Shown here in pieces: positions 24,018 through 36,642 of a DNA stretch of 64,000 nucleotides. Position 1 is the stretch's first letter. Each line of letters begins with the position of its first letter. The notes below the pieces were generated by a model. The model made no database searches, was not told the DNA's origin, and saw only the letters and a list, made by a program, of their open reading frames with translations. Made by a program: the position numbers and the translations under genes. Source of the stretch: Cucumis sativus (taxonomy: Eukaryota > Streptophyta > Magnoliopsida > Cucurbitales > Cucurbitaceae); the NCBI RefSeq assembly GCF_000004075.3, contig NC_026660.2:24183498-24247497 (forward strand), in the 5' to 3' direction.

Positions 24018-27000
24018 TCAAAGAGGTCTTCTTGGTGATCCAAGATGAGTCTGCACTTTCAAGAGGGATGACTCTCGCGAAGGATCAAGGGTGAACAATG
24101 TGTTTGGTCTGGTGTTATATGCATATTCATTCAAATTGTATCCACTTTGACCCACCCCCATGTAAGACGTGTGAGGTGGTGAAAGATAACAGCTCTGATG
24201 TGTGGGGCCATATGACCGTAATGGACTCGAACATGGAGAGACAGGCAAGGATGTGATCAATCTTCCATTTCCCCTGCACAAAAAGCAACCGATCTCAAAG
24301 TGAGTACAAACTCAGGCCAAGAGGATATGGTAAAGGAAAGGATGTTTAGTACCTAGGACTCGGAGCTCTGGAAGAGAATGTTGGGTTTGTCACATAATCT
24401 CCATCACATATGCTTATACTTTTTCTGTTTGGATGACGATCTAACAATGGCTGCATATAAAGTTCAAAGGTTTCAACTTCATGCCAAATTTTGCAACGTA
24501 TAGCAGATTTGGCAGTTAATTTACAAGCCAAGAGATCGTTGTTTATTTCAATGCATGCAAATTGTTCATTCAACTGAAATGTGATCAAAAGTTCTCAAAC
24601 CCTTTAATATACTTACAACAGTATTTAAAAGCAAAGCACAAGTCCGAGTGATTCTAAGTTTTTGACTTTTTTCTAATATTATAAAGAAATAATTTCATCT
24701 TGGCTTTGCGATTCACTAAGTAAGCCAAGTGATGCCGAAAGGCTTACCGAAGTCTGGATTCCATCGAAGCTAAAGGGGAATGCATCCACAGATAAGTTAA
24801 CATCAGATGCTCTTGGTGTTACTGCATCTTGAACAAAAGGGTGGTCCAGTAGTTCAGCAGCAGAAGGACGGGCAGATGGATCCCGTTGCAAACATAATTG
24901 CACGAAACTTCTAGCATCACTGGAGAGAGAGTCTGGAATTTCGGGAATGTCTTTACTATTCCCAATTTTGAAAATGGCAGCCACCTGTTAATTCCAAGAT
25001 ATAAGGTAAGTATAGCCCCAGATAATTCAACATTAGGGGTTAAATGGAAAATCTAAAAGCAATATTTGAGGAAGATGTCGCACCCCTTCGTATCTGTTCC
25101 AAGGCGGTTTAGACGTTGCCATTTCAAGAACAGTACATCCTAAACTCCAAATGTCTACTGCAAGACTGTAGCCATTTGTATTCATCACAACCTGAGATCC
25201 CAGGACAAGAAACAACTGTAAGGATGGATACGGAGCAGGAGTACACGTAAAAGAAAATGTTCAATACAAAACAGAAGAGCTTGGAGGAACATTTGTTTTT
25301 CATAAACTAGAAGACAAAATTGTGTGAATTTCCACGTTTCTTTCTTCCTTTACATTGATTCTTCTTTTAGCACTCAGCTTTTCTTTTGTCTGTTATTCAA
25401 AGCAGAGGGAGTGGAAGTGATAGAAAGTACCTCAGGGGCCATCCAATAAGGACTCCCTTTGAAGGAAAGCATCGAAGTACAATTCGTTATCTGATTCCAA
25501 CAAAAAAAATGACATCAGAATTCATATCCAGAAAAATAAGTGCCAAAGCATTTTAATATACTTATTTTTAAAATGTGGATCGATTAATGCGAGAAAAACA
25601 GAGAAACATTTTGATGCCTTGTGGAGGAGAAAGAGTGAATATACGTACATGTTTTGCCATGCCAAAGTCCACCAACTTGACCTCCCCTTTCGGATCTACT
25701 AAGATATTTGCCCCTTTGATGTCCCTGCCATGAGAAGTATATTCCATTAATGTTCAAAAGTAAAAAAGAAAGTACCCTTTATTTTAGACAAGGACCCACA
25801 AGTATGAAAATAAAGATTCCTGAGCAGTATTTACAACTAAAATACCTATGCACTGTATTTCTCCCATGCAAATAAGCAAGCCCAGAAAGAATCTTCCGGG
25901 TATAATTTCTTATAACAGGTTCTTTGAAGGCGCCATATTCTTGAAGTAGTTTGTGAATTGAACCGCCGGAAATGTATTCTAAGTAGACTGAGAGTGACTC
26001 TTCACCCTGATACAGCAAGGAATGAAGTGTCAAAAAATTGAATTACAATATGATCAACAAGTTTTGTTCACAGAGAAACTTGTGTGCAGTATTGTTAAAT
26101 AGTAACCTTCGAAAGAGTACAATTGCACTTACCATTTCACTACCATAGTACCGGACAATGTTCGGATGCGACAGCTGACTGAGCACAGTAATCTCCTGTT
26201 AAACAGAGTAATTGGTCAGAATTACAACCAAGTACCAAAATAGTAAAATGTAAAGCCTTGAAACCTTTAAAAAAATTTCCAAAAGAAGTGAAATAACAAA
26301 CAAACGACAAAGTACTCAAACTGGAGCATAAGAATCACCTGGTTCAATTGCTTGAGACATTCCTTTGATGTTGAATCATCACTTATAACCCTAACCTCCT
26401 TAATTGCACACATTTGGCCACTTACACTGCAATGAATTCAAGACAATGGATTAGAGAAGCAATAACAAAAACAAATGTGGTGCCATCTAATTAACTAACA
26501 GGGAGGAGGGAGGTCAACTCCTAAGTAGTTTATTTCACATACTAAGCAACATGATACAAGAACTAAGAGAGTACAGCAGCACCACTTTTTAGACTGGAGT
26601 ATAGCTTCAATCCATTCATTACGATAAAACCATGAAAATATATTAATCAAAATCACCATTACCTGTTAAATCCAAGGTAAACATGCCCAAATGTTCCCCT
26701 CCCTAGAAGCCTTCCTTTCTTCCATTTCGATTGTACAGCTGCGTTGTTATCGCCGATATTGATAGCTCTCATGCTGGTCAAGGAAGAAGGGCTGGTGGGA
26801 GCACTTGGAGGAAGCGGCAGCTTATGAGTTGGAGGAGACTCAAGACTCATGCCACAGAAACGTGGGTTCAGAGGCGATGTAGGACTAGTGGGTCCTTTTG
26901 ATCCTGGACCTGGACTTCTTGCTCTTGTCTCGATTCTGTTATCGGCAAATCCTCTGAATTCAAGCAAATGGACTAAATTATCAAAAGAATTTCAGAGGCA

Positions 27001-28136
27001 AAGGTAAAAGTCTTTTTTTGTGTAGCCATTACTTCTAATATCTCACCGATAGGACTATGAGCGTCCTCTAAAAAACAAACTGTAAATTCTTTTCGTTCCC
27101 AGTTGAAAGAAACCTTATGAAGCAGTCAGAAGTTGATTTGAAAATGTTAGAAAAACGTCCAGCTGATCCCAGCTTTTCGTAACAAGTTTAAAACAGAAAC
27201 TATTCATATCAGCCATCAAAATTCTCCATTTCACCGACAAATAAACAGTGAGATAGACTGCTAAGCACACAGAACTAAACAAGAAACAGAACAAATCTAG
27301 AGTTACTAAGATATCAAAGCATAGGTATAATCAATCAAAGGCCCAGTTTCAGAAATCAAAAAAGAACTCAGGGAAGGAGAGATTAAGATCCCAACAGGGC
27401 CAAAAAGATTGGAAAACTCGCTGAATTTCATTCAAAACTCTCAGTAGAATATTCCATCTTCTTCAGCAGAAAACTACAGAAACAGGGGAATAATCAATTA
27501 AACAGGGGAATTAAATCCTTCCGGTTCATGATAGGATCTCAAATCAAATAATCAAGAACCAGTAGATGATAATTCGTCTGAAGCCAACAACCTAAAAGTT
27601 CTCCACAAACTCCAAATTCTGAAAACCCCAAAATAAGTATACGAAAGTACAACAGAATCAAGTGCCGATCGGAGTCAAAAACCTTCCAAATTAGAAACCC
27701 ACCTGTAAGCTCCAAATTGAAGCTGTTCTTGAGCAGATGGTTGATCATCTGAAGAGCCAGAAGAGATATCACTAGAAACCGAACTGGACCCAGATCCATT
27801 CCCAGCTCCATGGTCAATCCCAAGGCCAGAAGTAGCAGGTCGAGGAAGAGGAAGACTCTTATGCCCACTATCAGAGTCAAAACCAGAAAACCCAGAAGAG
27901 GCAGTACCAGAAGAGCCCAGATCCCTGCTAGACCTGGGAGAATTACGAGAGAAAATCAAAGCAGAAACCTCATCAAAGCTCTTGGGTTTGTGGGTGATGG
28001 TGTTATTAGGTTGAGTTTTGGGGGAAGAAGAAGAAGAAGAAGAAGAAGAAGACTTGAAGAGGTTGAGAGAAGTGGGGTGATTTTGATTGTGATGGTCCTT
28101 ATTTCTACTCAATTTTTTAACCCACCCAAGAGGCAT
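24018..28136 (-). CDS. MAPKKK3: MAP kinase kinase kinase, MEKK subgroup (MAPKKK3 / M3K-alpha type)
   Basis: Serine/threonine kinase at the top of a MAPK cascade. In Arabidopsis MAPKKK3, and in tomato MAPKKK-alpha, it feeds MKK4/5-MPK3/6 in immunity and cell death. Exons (minus): 28136-27703, 26953-26663, 26426-26339, 26195-26133, 26006-25846, 25724-25649, 25490-25431, 25191-25084, 24984-24748, 24450-24353, 24273-24018, giving 623 residues. The Ser/Pro-rich N-terminus includes a run of ten serines coded by a TCT-type repeat. The kinase domain spans about 225-480: [14 protein letters not shown], lysine in [50 protein letters not shown], ending LLDHPFV. The regulatory C-terminus has the conserved [14 protein letters not shown] and YLSPPHTSY seen in Arabidopsis MAPKKK3. 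The start fits the family N-terminus ([14 protein letters not shown]; Arabidopsis begins MPTWWGRKS). The leader is purine-rich. Confidence 0.96.
28022..28051. repeat. In-frame GAA/TTC microsatellite coding poly-serine
   Basis: About ten GAA units on the plus strand read as consecutive serine codons in MAPKKK3 exon 1 (about residues 29-38). The tract is likely to vary in length between accessions. The same purine bias continues into the leader. Confidence 0.8.
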
Positions 28137-28700
28137 GATAGGGGAAATCAGGAAAAACCCAGAAGAAAGAATTAAGAGAGGGATTGGAATTGAGGGGAGG
28201 TTCGAGGAAACTCAAAGAAGAAGGTAGAGGAGTGTTGTTGTTAAGATGGTGGACGAAGAAGAAGAAAAGTTGAAGAAGGAAGATGAAAGAATTGGGAAAA
28301 TTAGAAAGAAAGAAAGAAAGGATTGGAGTGAAATGGAGGAGGAGGAAGAAGAAGAAGAAGGAAGGACGGCAGACGGTGGTTGGATAAAGTGGGGGAAATG
28401 ACGTGGCAACTTCATGAGAGGGAAGGATTTTAAGAGAGAGAGAAAGAAAGATGTCTTTGTTTACTGAGTTAAGAGAGAGAGAAAACAACCATGGAAGGGG
28501 AAGAGAAAGAGAAAGAGAAAGAGAAAGAGAAAGAGAAAGAGAAAGAGAGAGTAGAGCTTTGTGGTGATTTGTAAAAAGAAAGAGAAAAAAGGTGTGAATT
28601 TTAATTGAATTCCGTGTTTCCCAGTTGGCTGTTGGTGGCACCCAGTGAGAACCTTCTTCTTCTTTCTCTTTCTTTCACACGCACACACCATCACATACAT
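28137..28700 (-). promoter_or_regulatory. MAPKKK3 pyrimidine-rich leader and proximal promoter
   Basis: The sense (minus) strand is strongly CT-rich. It includes about eight TTTCTC units (28501-28550) and several shorter TC and TTC runs. A TGACGTGGC motif with a G-box/ABRE-like core lies at 28399-28407, about 260 bases before the ATG. Two large ORFs overlapping here are low-complexity artefacts. CT-rich leaders are common in plant genes of this type. Confidence 0.5.
28501..28550. repeat. (GAGAAA)n microsatellite
   Basis: The six-base unit GAGAAA is repeated about eight times, almost without interruption, in the probable MAPKKK3 5' leader. Confidence 0.9.
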
Positions 28701-30807
28701 TTAAAACACTCCCAATACACAATATCCTTTAAGTCTTATTGATAACATATCTCATCAATTAACCTACTCAATTTCATCTACTTTCGTTCGTTCCTTCATT
28801 CATTCATTCTCTACTTTTCCTTCTTCTATTTCTAATCAACCTTCAATTTTATCTTTAATCACACTTTATTGTTCATCTTTTCATATTCATTCCTTTTTCA
28901 TTTTTATTTTTATTTTTCTTTACAATTGTTATAAATTAAATTTAAACACTAATACATAGTTATAAATATTTCTACCAAAAAATCAAATATTCTAAACATA
29001 ACTTTAATACAATAATTTTTTACTATCGATCTTATGATCAAATGTTGAATTCTTTCTATTTATATATATATACCATTTCTTTGGAGTAATGAAAACATTT
29101 TAAGCTTGATATTATTTTAAGTTGACTTCCAAAATGGAATAAGTAAACAAAATTCCTATCAAATATTGTATACCTATTCAAACTTAAGTTTTTTTAAAAT
29201 TAAAAAAAATACCATAAACTTACTAAAAATTTACACAAAACCTTGTCAAAATTTAATCACAAAATACCTTAATCTAAAAAAAATAGGCAAAAACACTTTA
29301 ATTAAATCCCAACCAAACTACAAAAATAATATCAAATACATGTATTAAATTTTTCACTATTTATAAGTTTAAACTTCAATTAATGAAATCAAATTTGATG
29401 ATTCAATAATTAAGAACGCCAACCAAAAAATGATAATTATTATTATTTTAGCTAATAAAGGCTTATGATAGTGCTTGTGTTTATCTTTTATTGTTAAAAT
29501 ACCTACATTTTTCCAATAAATAATTAAATCTCAAAAGATAAACTATAAAATATATATGGCTTCAATCAATCTTAATCCATCTCTATTATTACTATTTCCT
29601 TACCTAAAAATTTATTCTAATTATTTAATCCATTTAAAAAACACCTAAAAAATTATTGTAAATAAAAACATAGCAATATTTCATATCTTACTAATAATAC
29701 TTTTATTTTATCAATATTTTAATTCGTTATAATTATAATATATTTGAAAATGGTTGATTTTATGGAGGGGATCAAAATTAGATTTTTAAACCAATAGAGA
29801 CTGAAAGTAAAAAAAAAAAAAAAAAGCTTTCTTTTAACGATATATTTTAACTTGAACATTGGGATATTTATATATAGCAATAAAAATAGAAATAATTTGG
29901 AAATTGAGATTATTAAAAGAAAAGAAAAGAAAAGAATGGAACAAACCCTGACAGTTGACTTAGGGAAATGCGTTGGACTTTGGCGAAGAGATTAAGTCTT
30001 TTTCTTCTTTTTTCTTAAATAGGAAATTTAATTCTAAAATCAATAAATACATAATTGACGATAAATTACGTCGCCAATGTACGGATATCCCACGTCAATA
30101 AATATTCCTATCGCAATTCAATTCTTTTTCCTCTTTAATTTTCTACTTATTTTTTACACATAATTCCCTCTCTCTCTCTCTCTCTCTTCTTCTTGTAGTT
30201 TTTAATTTAAATTTTTTTAAGTTTTAATATGGTAAAATAAGAAATTCATAACTCATAATTCCAATCTACTTTAACACAATATGTGCTCAACTATTTAATT
30301 TTATCATTATACATGCACCAAAGTAAAAAATATTATTCATATATCTACCTATCATCTCTTACTTCACTTCACAATCATTACATTATTTTTCCCAATAGAT
30401 ACATAATCCAATTTGCTAAATTCAAGCATATAGTTTTACTAATCAATTCTTTTAGTTATACTTTGAGAGCTAGCTAACCTAATGATGAATATTATAATTT
30501 ATCTCAATCGATCATATTTAATATTGTATTCTCAACGCTTTCTAGTTTTCGGTTCTCATAATGATTAAAAATCTACTTATTTTGTGGAAGGAGTAGCCTC
30601 TTTGTTTTGGTATCATTTTGTAATTACTAATTTGGTTATTATTGGAGAGGATCATAATAAGACGAAATAGTTTACACATCTACAGTGTCCAAATGAAATG
30701 TATTGATGATATATGTATGACATTTTTAGGTGAAGAGATAATGATAATGTGTATATATATTAGGGTCATTTTCATGAAACACACCCCACCATCTTTTTAG
30801 TATCTTA

Positions 30808-30829
30808 ATATATATATATATATATATAA
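30808..30829. repeat. (TA)n microsatellite
   Basis: Eleven TA units in a row within the AT-rich intergenic region. Confidence 0.85.
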
Positions 30830-33800
30830 TCAATGTTGTTTAGGTGGACCACTCAAAACTCATGAACCAAATTTTGACAACATATATATTTTACATTTTC
30901 ATGTGTAGTCCTACAAATTTCCCTCACCCTTCCTCCCTTTCTTCTCTCAATTTAAGATCAAGTTCATTAATTAGATGATATCTAGGGGTGAGTATTTTGT
31001 ATTGTGGAAGATTACTATTTGGTTTAATTTGTAAGAAGGGTCTATTTCACGTGTATATAGATTTAATTCATTTTCATGGTTTTTTTTACGAGTAATCTTT
31101 TGGCCAAACTTCAAAAATTGATTGTTGAATCAACGAAAGAACATGAGAAAATTTCAGACAATGTTCAAATCTTAAAAGAAGTCCATAGAATGAAAGAGGA
31201 ACGAGTCGAGGCTATTTTAGCTAGTTGGATCAACTTGTTCATAAAATTCTAAAGTGAAATCATAGTGGGATAGTGACGTTAAACTTATAAATAGATTCCA
31301 ATGACTTTGGAAGAGGACAAGTAAATTTTATGTGATAATTGTTTTTTTTGTAAAGTTTCTAACTTTAGTATTGGAACATGTGAAGCGTCACGACGCTATT
31401 ATGAAAGTAACATATTTGCTTTGTTAAGTTATTTCTTTCGTGAACAAATAAATTTAGTGTTATTGCACTCTTACACAAAAAATTAAAGCTATAATTAACC
31501 AAACATCAACATCTTTTAACAAAAAAACAATAATTTAAAAGCTTATTAATTATATGAAACTTAATCTATAAGAAAGACATCAAACATCAAATTTATATCA
31601 TCAATAGCAACACGTAATAATTCAAAAACTAAAGTATATGGCCATCAATTTTATTTTTTTTTCCTTGTAAATAATAATTAAAGAGTTCATGACTTTTTAG
31701 ATCTAACCATTTAAAAACAAATCAATATCATAAAAAAGTTAATAAAATAAATTAAAGGACCCTCGTGAAAATGGACTTTTTGACATGAAAAAGTTGTATT
31801 TGTTAGTTTTAAAAAAGCATTATGTTGACAAAAAGTTGGATAGTAAACCTATACATTCCTCCATGGAATTAAATGTCAACGTAATTATTCATATTGAAAT
31901 TTCCTAAATCATAAAGATATATATTATACTTTTCAAAAAAAAAATATATATCTTGCCTTTTCCCTTTTTAAAAAAAGAACATAATAGAAAGAAAAATTAA
32001 GCATATTCATAATGGTGGGACTCACAAAAGAAAAAAAAAACTAATCCCTTCCTTTGAAAGATAATTACAACTTTTAACAAATTATTAGCGACTGATTTGA
32101 TAACAATTGATGGATTAACTACGAAAGATAGATTATTTAGATTTTTTAACTGTAGTTTTTATAATTTAAACTTCATTTTTGTAATTAATTTATACTCTTT
32201 TTATTTACTTTTAGTAATTAAGTTGAGTTTTATATAATCATCAATTTCAATTTTACTTTTAGAAGCCAACGGTAGACTTCTGTAAATATGTTGAATTTTT
32301 TCTTTCATTTACAATTTATTTTCCTAATTGTTATACTCTCTAATATTTAATTATATAATTGATAAAACAAAATAAAAAAAATACATGCATTAATTAACCA
32401 AAACATTTAATATTCTTATGCATAAAATAGTATATGTCATTCAAAAAAGTGGTAAGTCACTGTTTGAAAGGATTGATTTATGGGTTGACCTATAAAAATT
32501 GCTAATTTTTGGACATTAAATATTTTTCCTTTTTGTTTCTTTGTGAATTTAAAATAAATAGAAAACCCCCCCACAATCAACTGCGTTAATCTGCCATATT
32601 AAATTACTCCATGTTGGAATTCAACTTAAATTTGAAGCAAAATATTGCCTTTTTTTTGTGTCTAATTTAATATAAACAATGAAATAAAATAATTAGTGTG
32701 TCTAATTCCACATGATAATGATTAGTTTTCTTTTTTTTAATTTTATTTTTACAACTCTTGGAGTTAATTTATTCCACATGATTAATTAGCTTATGTTTAT
32801 AACTTTGCAAAGTTTCATTAATTATTGTCTCAAAGAAATTAGAGTAAAATAGCATCTTTGTTTGTTGCCCTTTAAAGCAAAAACCTAGCCAAACTCATTT
32901 ATTTTATTTGCTTTTGAATAAAATGATATTCTTAAAATGGTTAAATACGAAAATTGAGTGAATATATCGAATTGTATGAATTATTTACGAGGTTTTAACA
33001 TATCATAATAACTAATTTCTAACTTTCAAAATTGTATGGCCTAAATTCTAATTTTCTCCTCACTAGAAGGACTAATATTTTAATTTTATATTTAAATTTA
33101 AACCAAATCTAAATATCATACACATATATTAGCTAACACTAGTGTAGCTCATTAATTAATGCAATGTTTGTACTATAGAGTTTAGAGTCAAGGTCTCCCA
33201 CATTACATATTAGGAAAAAATTAATTTTTAATACATATATAAACAAGTTTCCATGAGTTTTTGCTACTCTCTTCCCATCATATCTTTCACTTTTAAATTT
33301 ATAATATTGGATTTTATCAACCCGAGTATATAGTTTAATCAATAAAACCTATTTTCTTAAATTAGCAAGATAGGTCGTATACTTTTTAAAAGGATTCTTT
33401 TCAAAAATAGAAAAAATAGACAAATATTTACACTTCATCATAGAACAAAACCACTAAAAGACATAATTCATTACACTTGTGTAAATATTTTATTTTATTA
33501 AAATTTAACTAGATCTCAAAATGGATTAGAAAAGAACAAACAAACGAATCAATTTGTTCATAAAACGCATTGAGAATCTCATCTTAGAAAAACGAACTCG
33601 CACCCATCTCTTCTTCAATTGAATTTAAGATGAAATCACATGCTATCAAATATGGTATAATAGTCTATAAAGTTCAACCATCGTATATATTCAATCCAAT
33701 AAAATGAAAATGAGATTTTGGAGTAAAACAAGTAAATTACTGTCTATATATATATATATTATGATATAAAAGTTGATTGATAAACAAGAAGAAGAGGGAG

Positions 33801-33949
33801 AAAAGGAAATAAGTAGTAAAAGAAGATTTGGAAAAGGTTAGAATATGATTGATTTTGATTTTGTAGGCATCCACACAATTTTTTTATTTAAAATTTATTA
33901 ATTGCTAAATAGCAATAAAACAAATATTAAAAAAGGAAAAAAGAAAAGA

Positions 33950-34070
33950 AACGAGTGGAAGCAGCCGCGTTTGAATGAGTCAGAATGGGCAGAGGAGACC
34001 TTATTGGGGACTCAGTCTTGACTCTTTGTCAAGACCCACTCTTCCACGTGCCGTCTCCCCTTTTTTTTTA
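33950..34070. promoter_or_regulatory. Motif-dense GC-richer island inside the intergenic desert
   Basis: In about 120 bases there are TGAGTCA (33976-33982), a perfect hairpin GTCTTGAC-TCTTT-GTCAAGAC (34015-34035) that places two TTGAC W-box cores head to head, and a G-box CACGTG (34045-34050). GTGGAAG near the left end is complementary to CTTCCAC near the right. The flanks are very AT-rich. It resembles a plant promoter or enhancer module, though no coding gene follows on either side. Confidence 0.35.
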
Positions 34071-35937
34071 CATTATTCTTTTTAATCCCACCATTTTCAT
34101 TTCTTCATTTTTATATTGAAGAACTAATTTCATTAATTTTGAAATTTCAATCACCTAAATTAAATAACACGCAAAACTTTAGAGATTCAATTTTTAATTT
34201 ATTCATTGATCACTGCACTATAACAACATTCAATATTCATAATTGTTCCTTTAAATTTATTCTATTGAAAGAAAAATAGAATATATAGGAACCAAATTTT
34301 AAACATAATTCCCATAAATCATGGGCCTTTATATTTAAAAATTCACATTATGATTCGAATGTACCAATAAATTCTAATCTCCTCTAGTTTATCTGTGCGT
34401 TTCTAATAACTGCCTTTTCAACCAATTATTCATTCACAGAATCTTTTAGTTTTTTAAATTTTATTTTTGCTTAATTTTTATTTTATCCTTTATATATATA
34501 TATTTATAATTATTAATTATTATTTGATTCCTTAATTTAATATAAATATAAAATATGAGAACAATTTAATTGTCAAACTTATTCTTGAAAGTTGAAATTT
34601 TAGTAAAAATAGTTGAAAACCAAATGGTACATACGAGGTTACCATTCTAAAATTCTACACAAACAAGTTTGACAAATATGGTCTAATTTTGACATACACA
34701 TATATATGCATTAGACTCTTTAAACACAAGTAACATTTATATGATTTAGCTAAATTCCAAATCAAGTTTAGAAAAACTTTTTTTTTTTCAAGCTTTGTAA
34801 TTGACCACATATGTAAAAAGTAGATAACAATTCAAGAAATACATTCGTAAGTGGGTTTGTAATATAATATAATCCAAAATTTATGTATGAATTGAACTAA
34901 TACTAAACTTATTTGATTTTCACATTTTCAAACCAACTATATATTCTAAAATTTTGAAAGATGTAAATAAAAAATCAAATAGGAATTAAAATTAGACTTG
35001 ATTAATGAGTAAAACTAAATAGAATTTGGATCATGAGCTAGGAAAAAAAATAAAATAGAGCATAGGATTTTGAATAGAAAAAAAAAAGTGGGATATGTAT
35101 ATATAATATTGAATTGATGGACTAAAATATGAAAGCATGGGATGGAACCAATTATTAAGTTATAAGTACCACTCAGAAAGGGGAGAGGGTATCTGGGACC
35201 TACTTTTATGGAAGAATAAAGAGAAGGAATGTGTTTGGGGTCATGAAATATTGAAAATGATCTATCTTATTATTACATTTGTTATATATTTATATTAAAA
35301 AGAAACATTTCACTTTAAGTTCTAAAAATGGGTGTGATGGTTGATGTGTGAAAAGTAGATTTTTAATTTTTTTTACACATTAGTTTTCAACCCAATTTTC
35401 ACATCCAACAAATGTGAAAGTATATGTATGAGGGTAAAGAAACATGTGTCATAATCAGAGTACATAATTAAAAACCTACCCAAAGATTTAGGTATGTGTT
35501 ATTGTATAGCTTAAACCTAAATCATACATATAATATTTATATGCAGTAATCATAAAATGATAATTTAAAGAAAAGGGATATCTATGGATCATTAATATGT
35601 CAATATTTATATATTGAAAAGGAAAAACTCTAATAACACCCATCAGTATATTAGGAAATACATAATAACTTATATAACACACTTTAGAAATGTTTTTAAC
35701 AATTTTTAAAACATGCACGTATTTTCAATCTAACATGTTAGATACTCAAATCTCAACTTTTCTTTAAACAAGATGGAGAGTGTGAAATCGATCAAAACTC
35801 TTGTATGGTTGAATAAAAAGGAAAATGTTAATTAATAAAACACTAGAATGAATATGTGTAAACTGGAAAGTAGGTAAAAAATCACTAAAATGTATACAAT
35901 GAGGCGTCACTTCATGAATGAGTCCCACCACAAACAT

Positions 35938-35981
35938 GAAAAGAAAAGAAAAGAAAAGAAAAGAAAAGAAAGAAAGAAAGA
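35938..35981. repeat. (AAAAG)n / (AAAG)n microsatellite
   Basis: About six AAAAG units are followed by AAAG units on the plus strand. Confidence 0.85.
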
Positions 35982-36642
35982 GGTATTTTAGTTTTAAAAA
36001 TAAAGATTATTGGTGGATTAGGTTGTGGGACAAAAAATGTTTAAATTGAGACCACAAGGTGTGAACACACGGCCGCCACCCCCAAATTCCTTTCCTTCAA
36101 TCCTTTCATCATTGTATTTATTTATCAATTATCATCATTATTTATTCAAATCAACAAAGCTAAAGGTCGGTAGGATTTTCCAATCTTCTAAATAAATATA
36201 TAACTCTTTTTGGAGTTTATTATATAATCAGGATCTTGTTTCTTGCAGATTATCTATCTATCTTGGCAAGGGAGAAAAAAAGATGTCAATCTACGAAAAG
36301 TGATTGATAAGGTTTAAAGGTGATGTCTGTTTCAATGCAAGGGATACCAAATCTCAATCATAGATTTGATTCATTCACTTAAAATGTAATGAATAATTAC
36401 AGCAATAAATTTGATTGTTTAAGGTGGGGTGTTGTGAAAAAATCTACATTAACAAGTCTGATTAGCCTTTCACTAAAGAAGATTATATAATTTCCACAAA
36501 GTAACATATAAATTATAAACTTTGTCTGTTGCTCTAAAAGTTGTTACAACAATCCTATTGTTAACTTTAAGGTGTACGTACACACAACTGCTTCACTTGT
36601 GCTATAATAATTCAAGAAGTGGGTGAAGGGAGAGGAGAGAAG

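Larger units (their letters stand above)
28701..36642. other. Eight-kilobase AT-rich region without genes
   Basis: There is no ORF above about 76 codons, no splice-joined coding signal and no recognisable RNA gene. It holds simple repeats (TC at about 30168-30189, TA at about 30808-30829, AAAAG at about 35938-35981) and poly-A/T tracts. Four stretches are less AT-rich than the rest: about 29935-30000, 33950-34070, 35160-35240 and 36050-36110. The 33950-34070 stretch is annotated separately. The region lies between the MAPKKK3 promoter and the 3' flank of the BTB gene. It may be degraded transposon DNA, but no terminal repeats were found. Confidence 0.55.

Noticed and set aside
27810-28175. 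Plus-strand 121-codon ORF rich in arginine
   Set aside because: It is the antisense shadow of MAPKKK3 exon 1; the Arg run is the reverse reading of the poly-serine microsatellite.
28117-28641. Minus-strand 174-codon ORF with long Ser-Leu and Phe runs
   Set aside because: Low-complexity reading of the CT-rich MAPKKK3 leader in another frame; no domain and no ortholog-like segment.
33953-34049. GTGGAAG/CTTCCAC arms around the 33.95-34.05 kb island as a microRNA precursor
   Set aside because: Only the outer seven bases pair; the next bases inward do not, so there is no continuous stem of about 20 bases.
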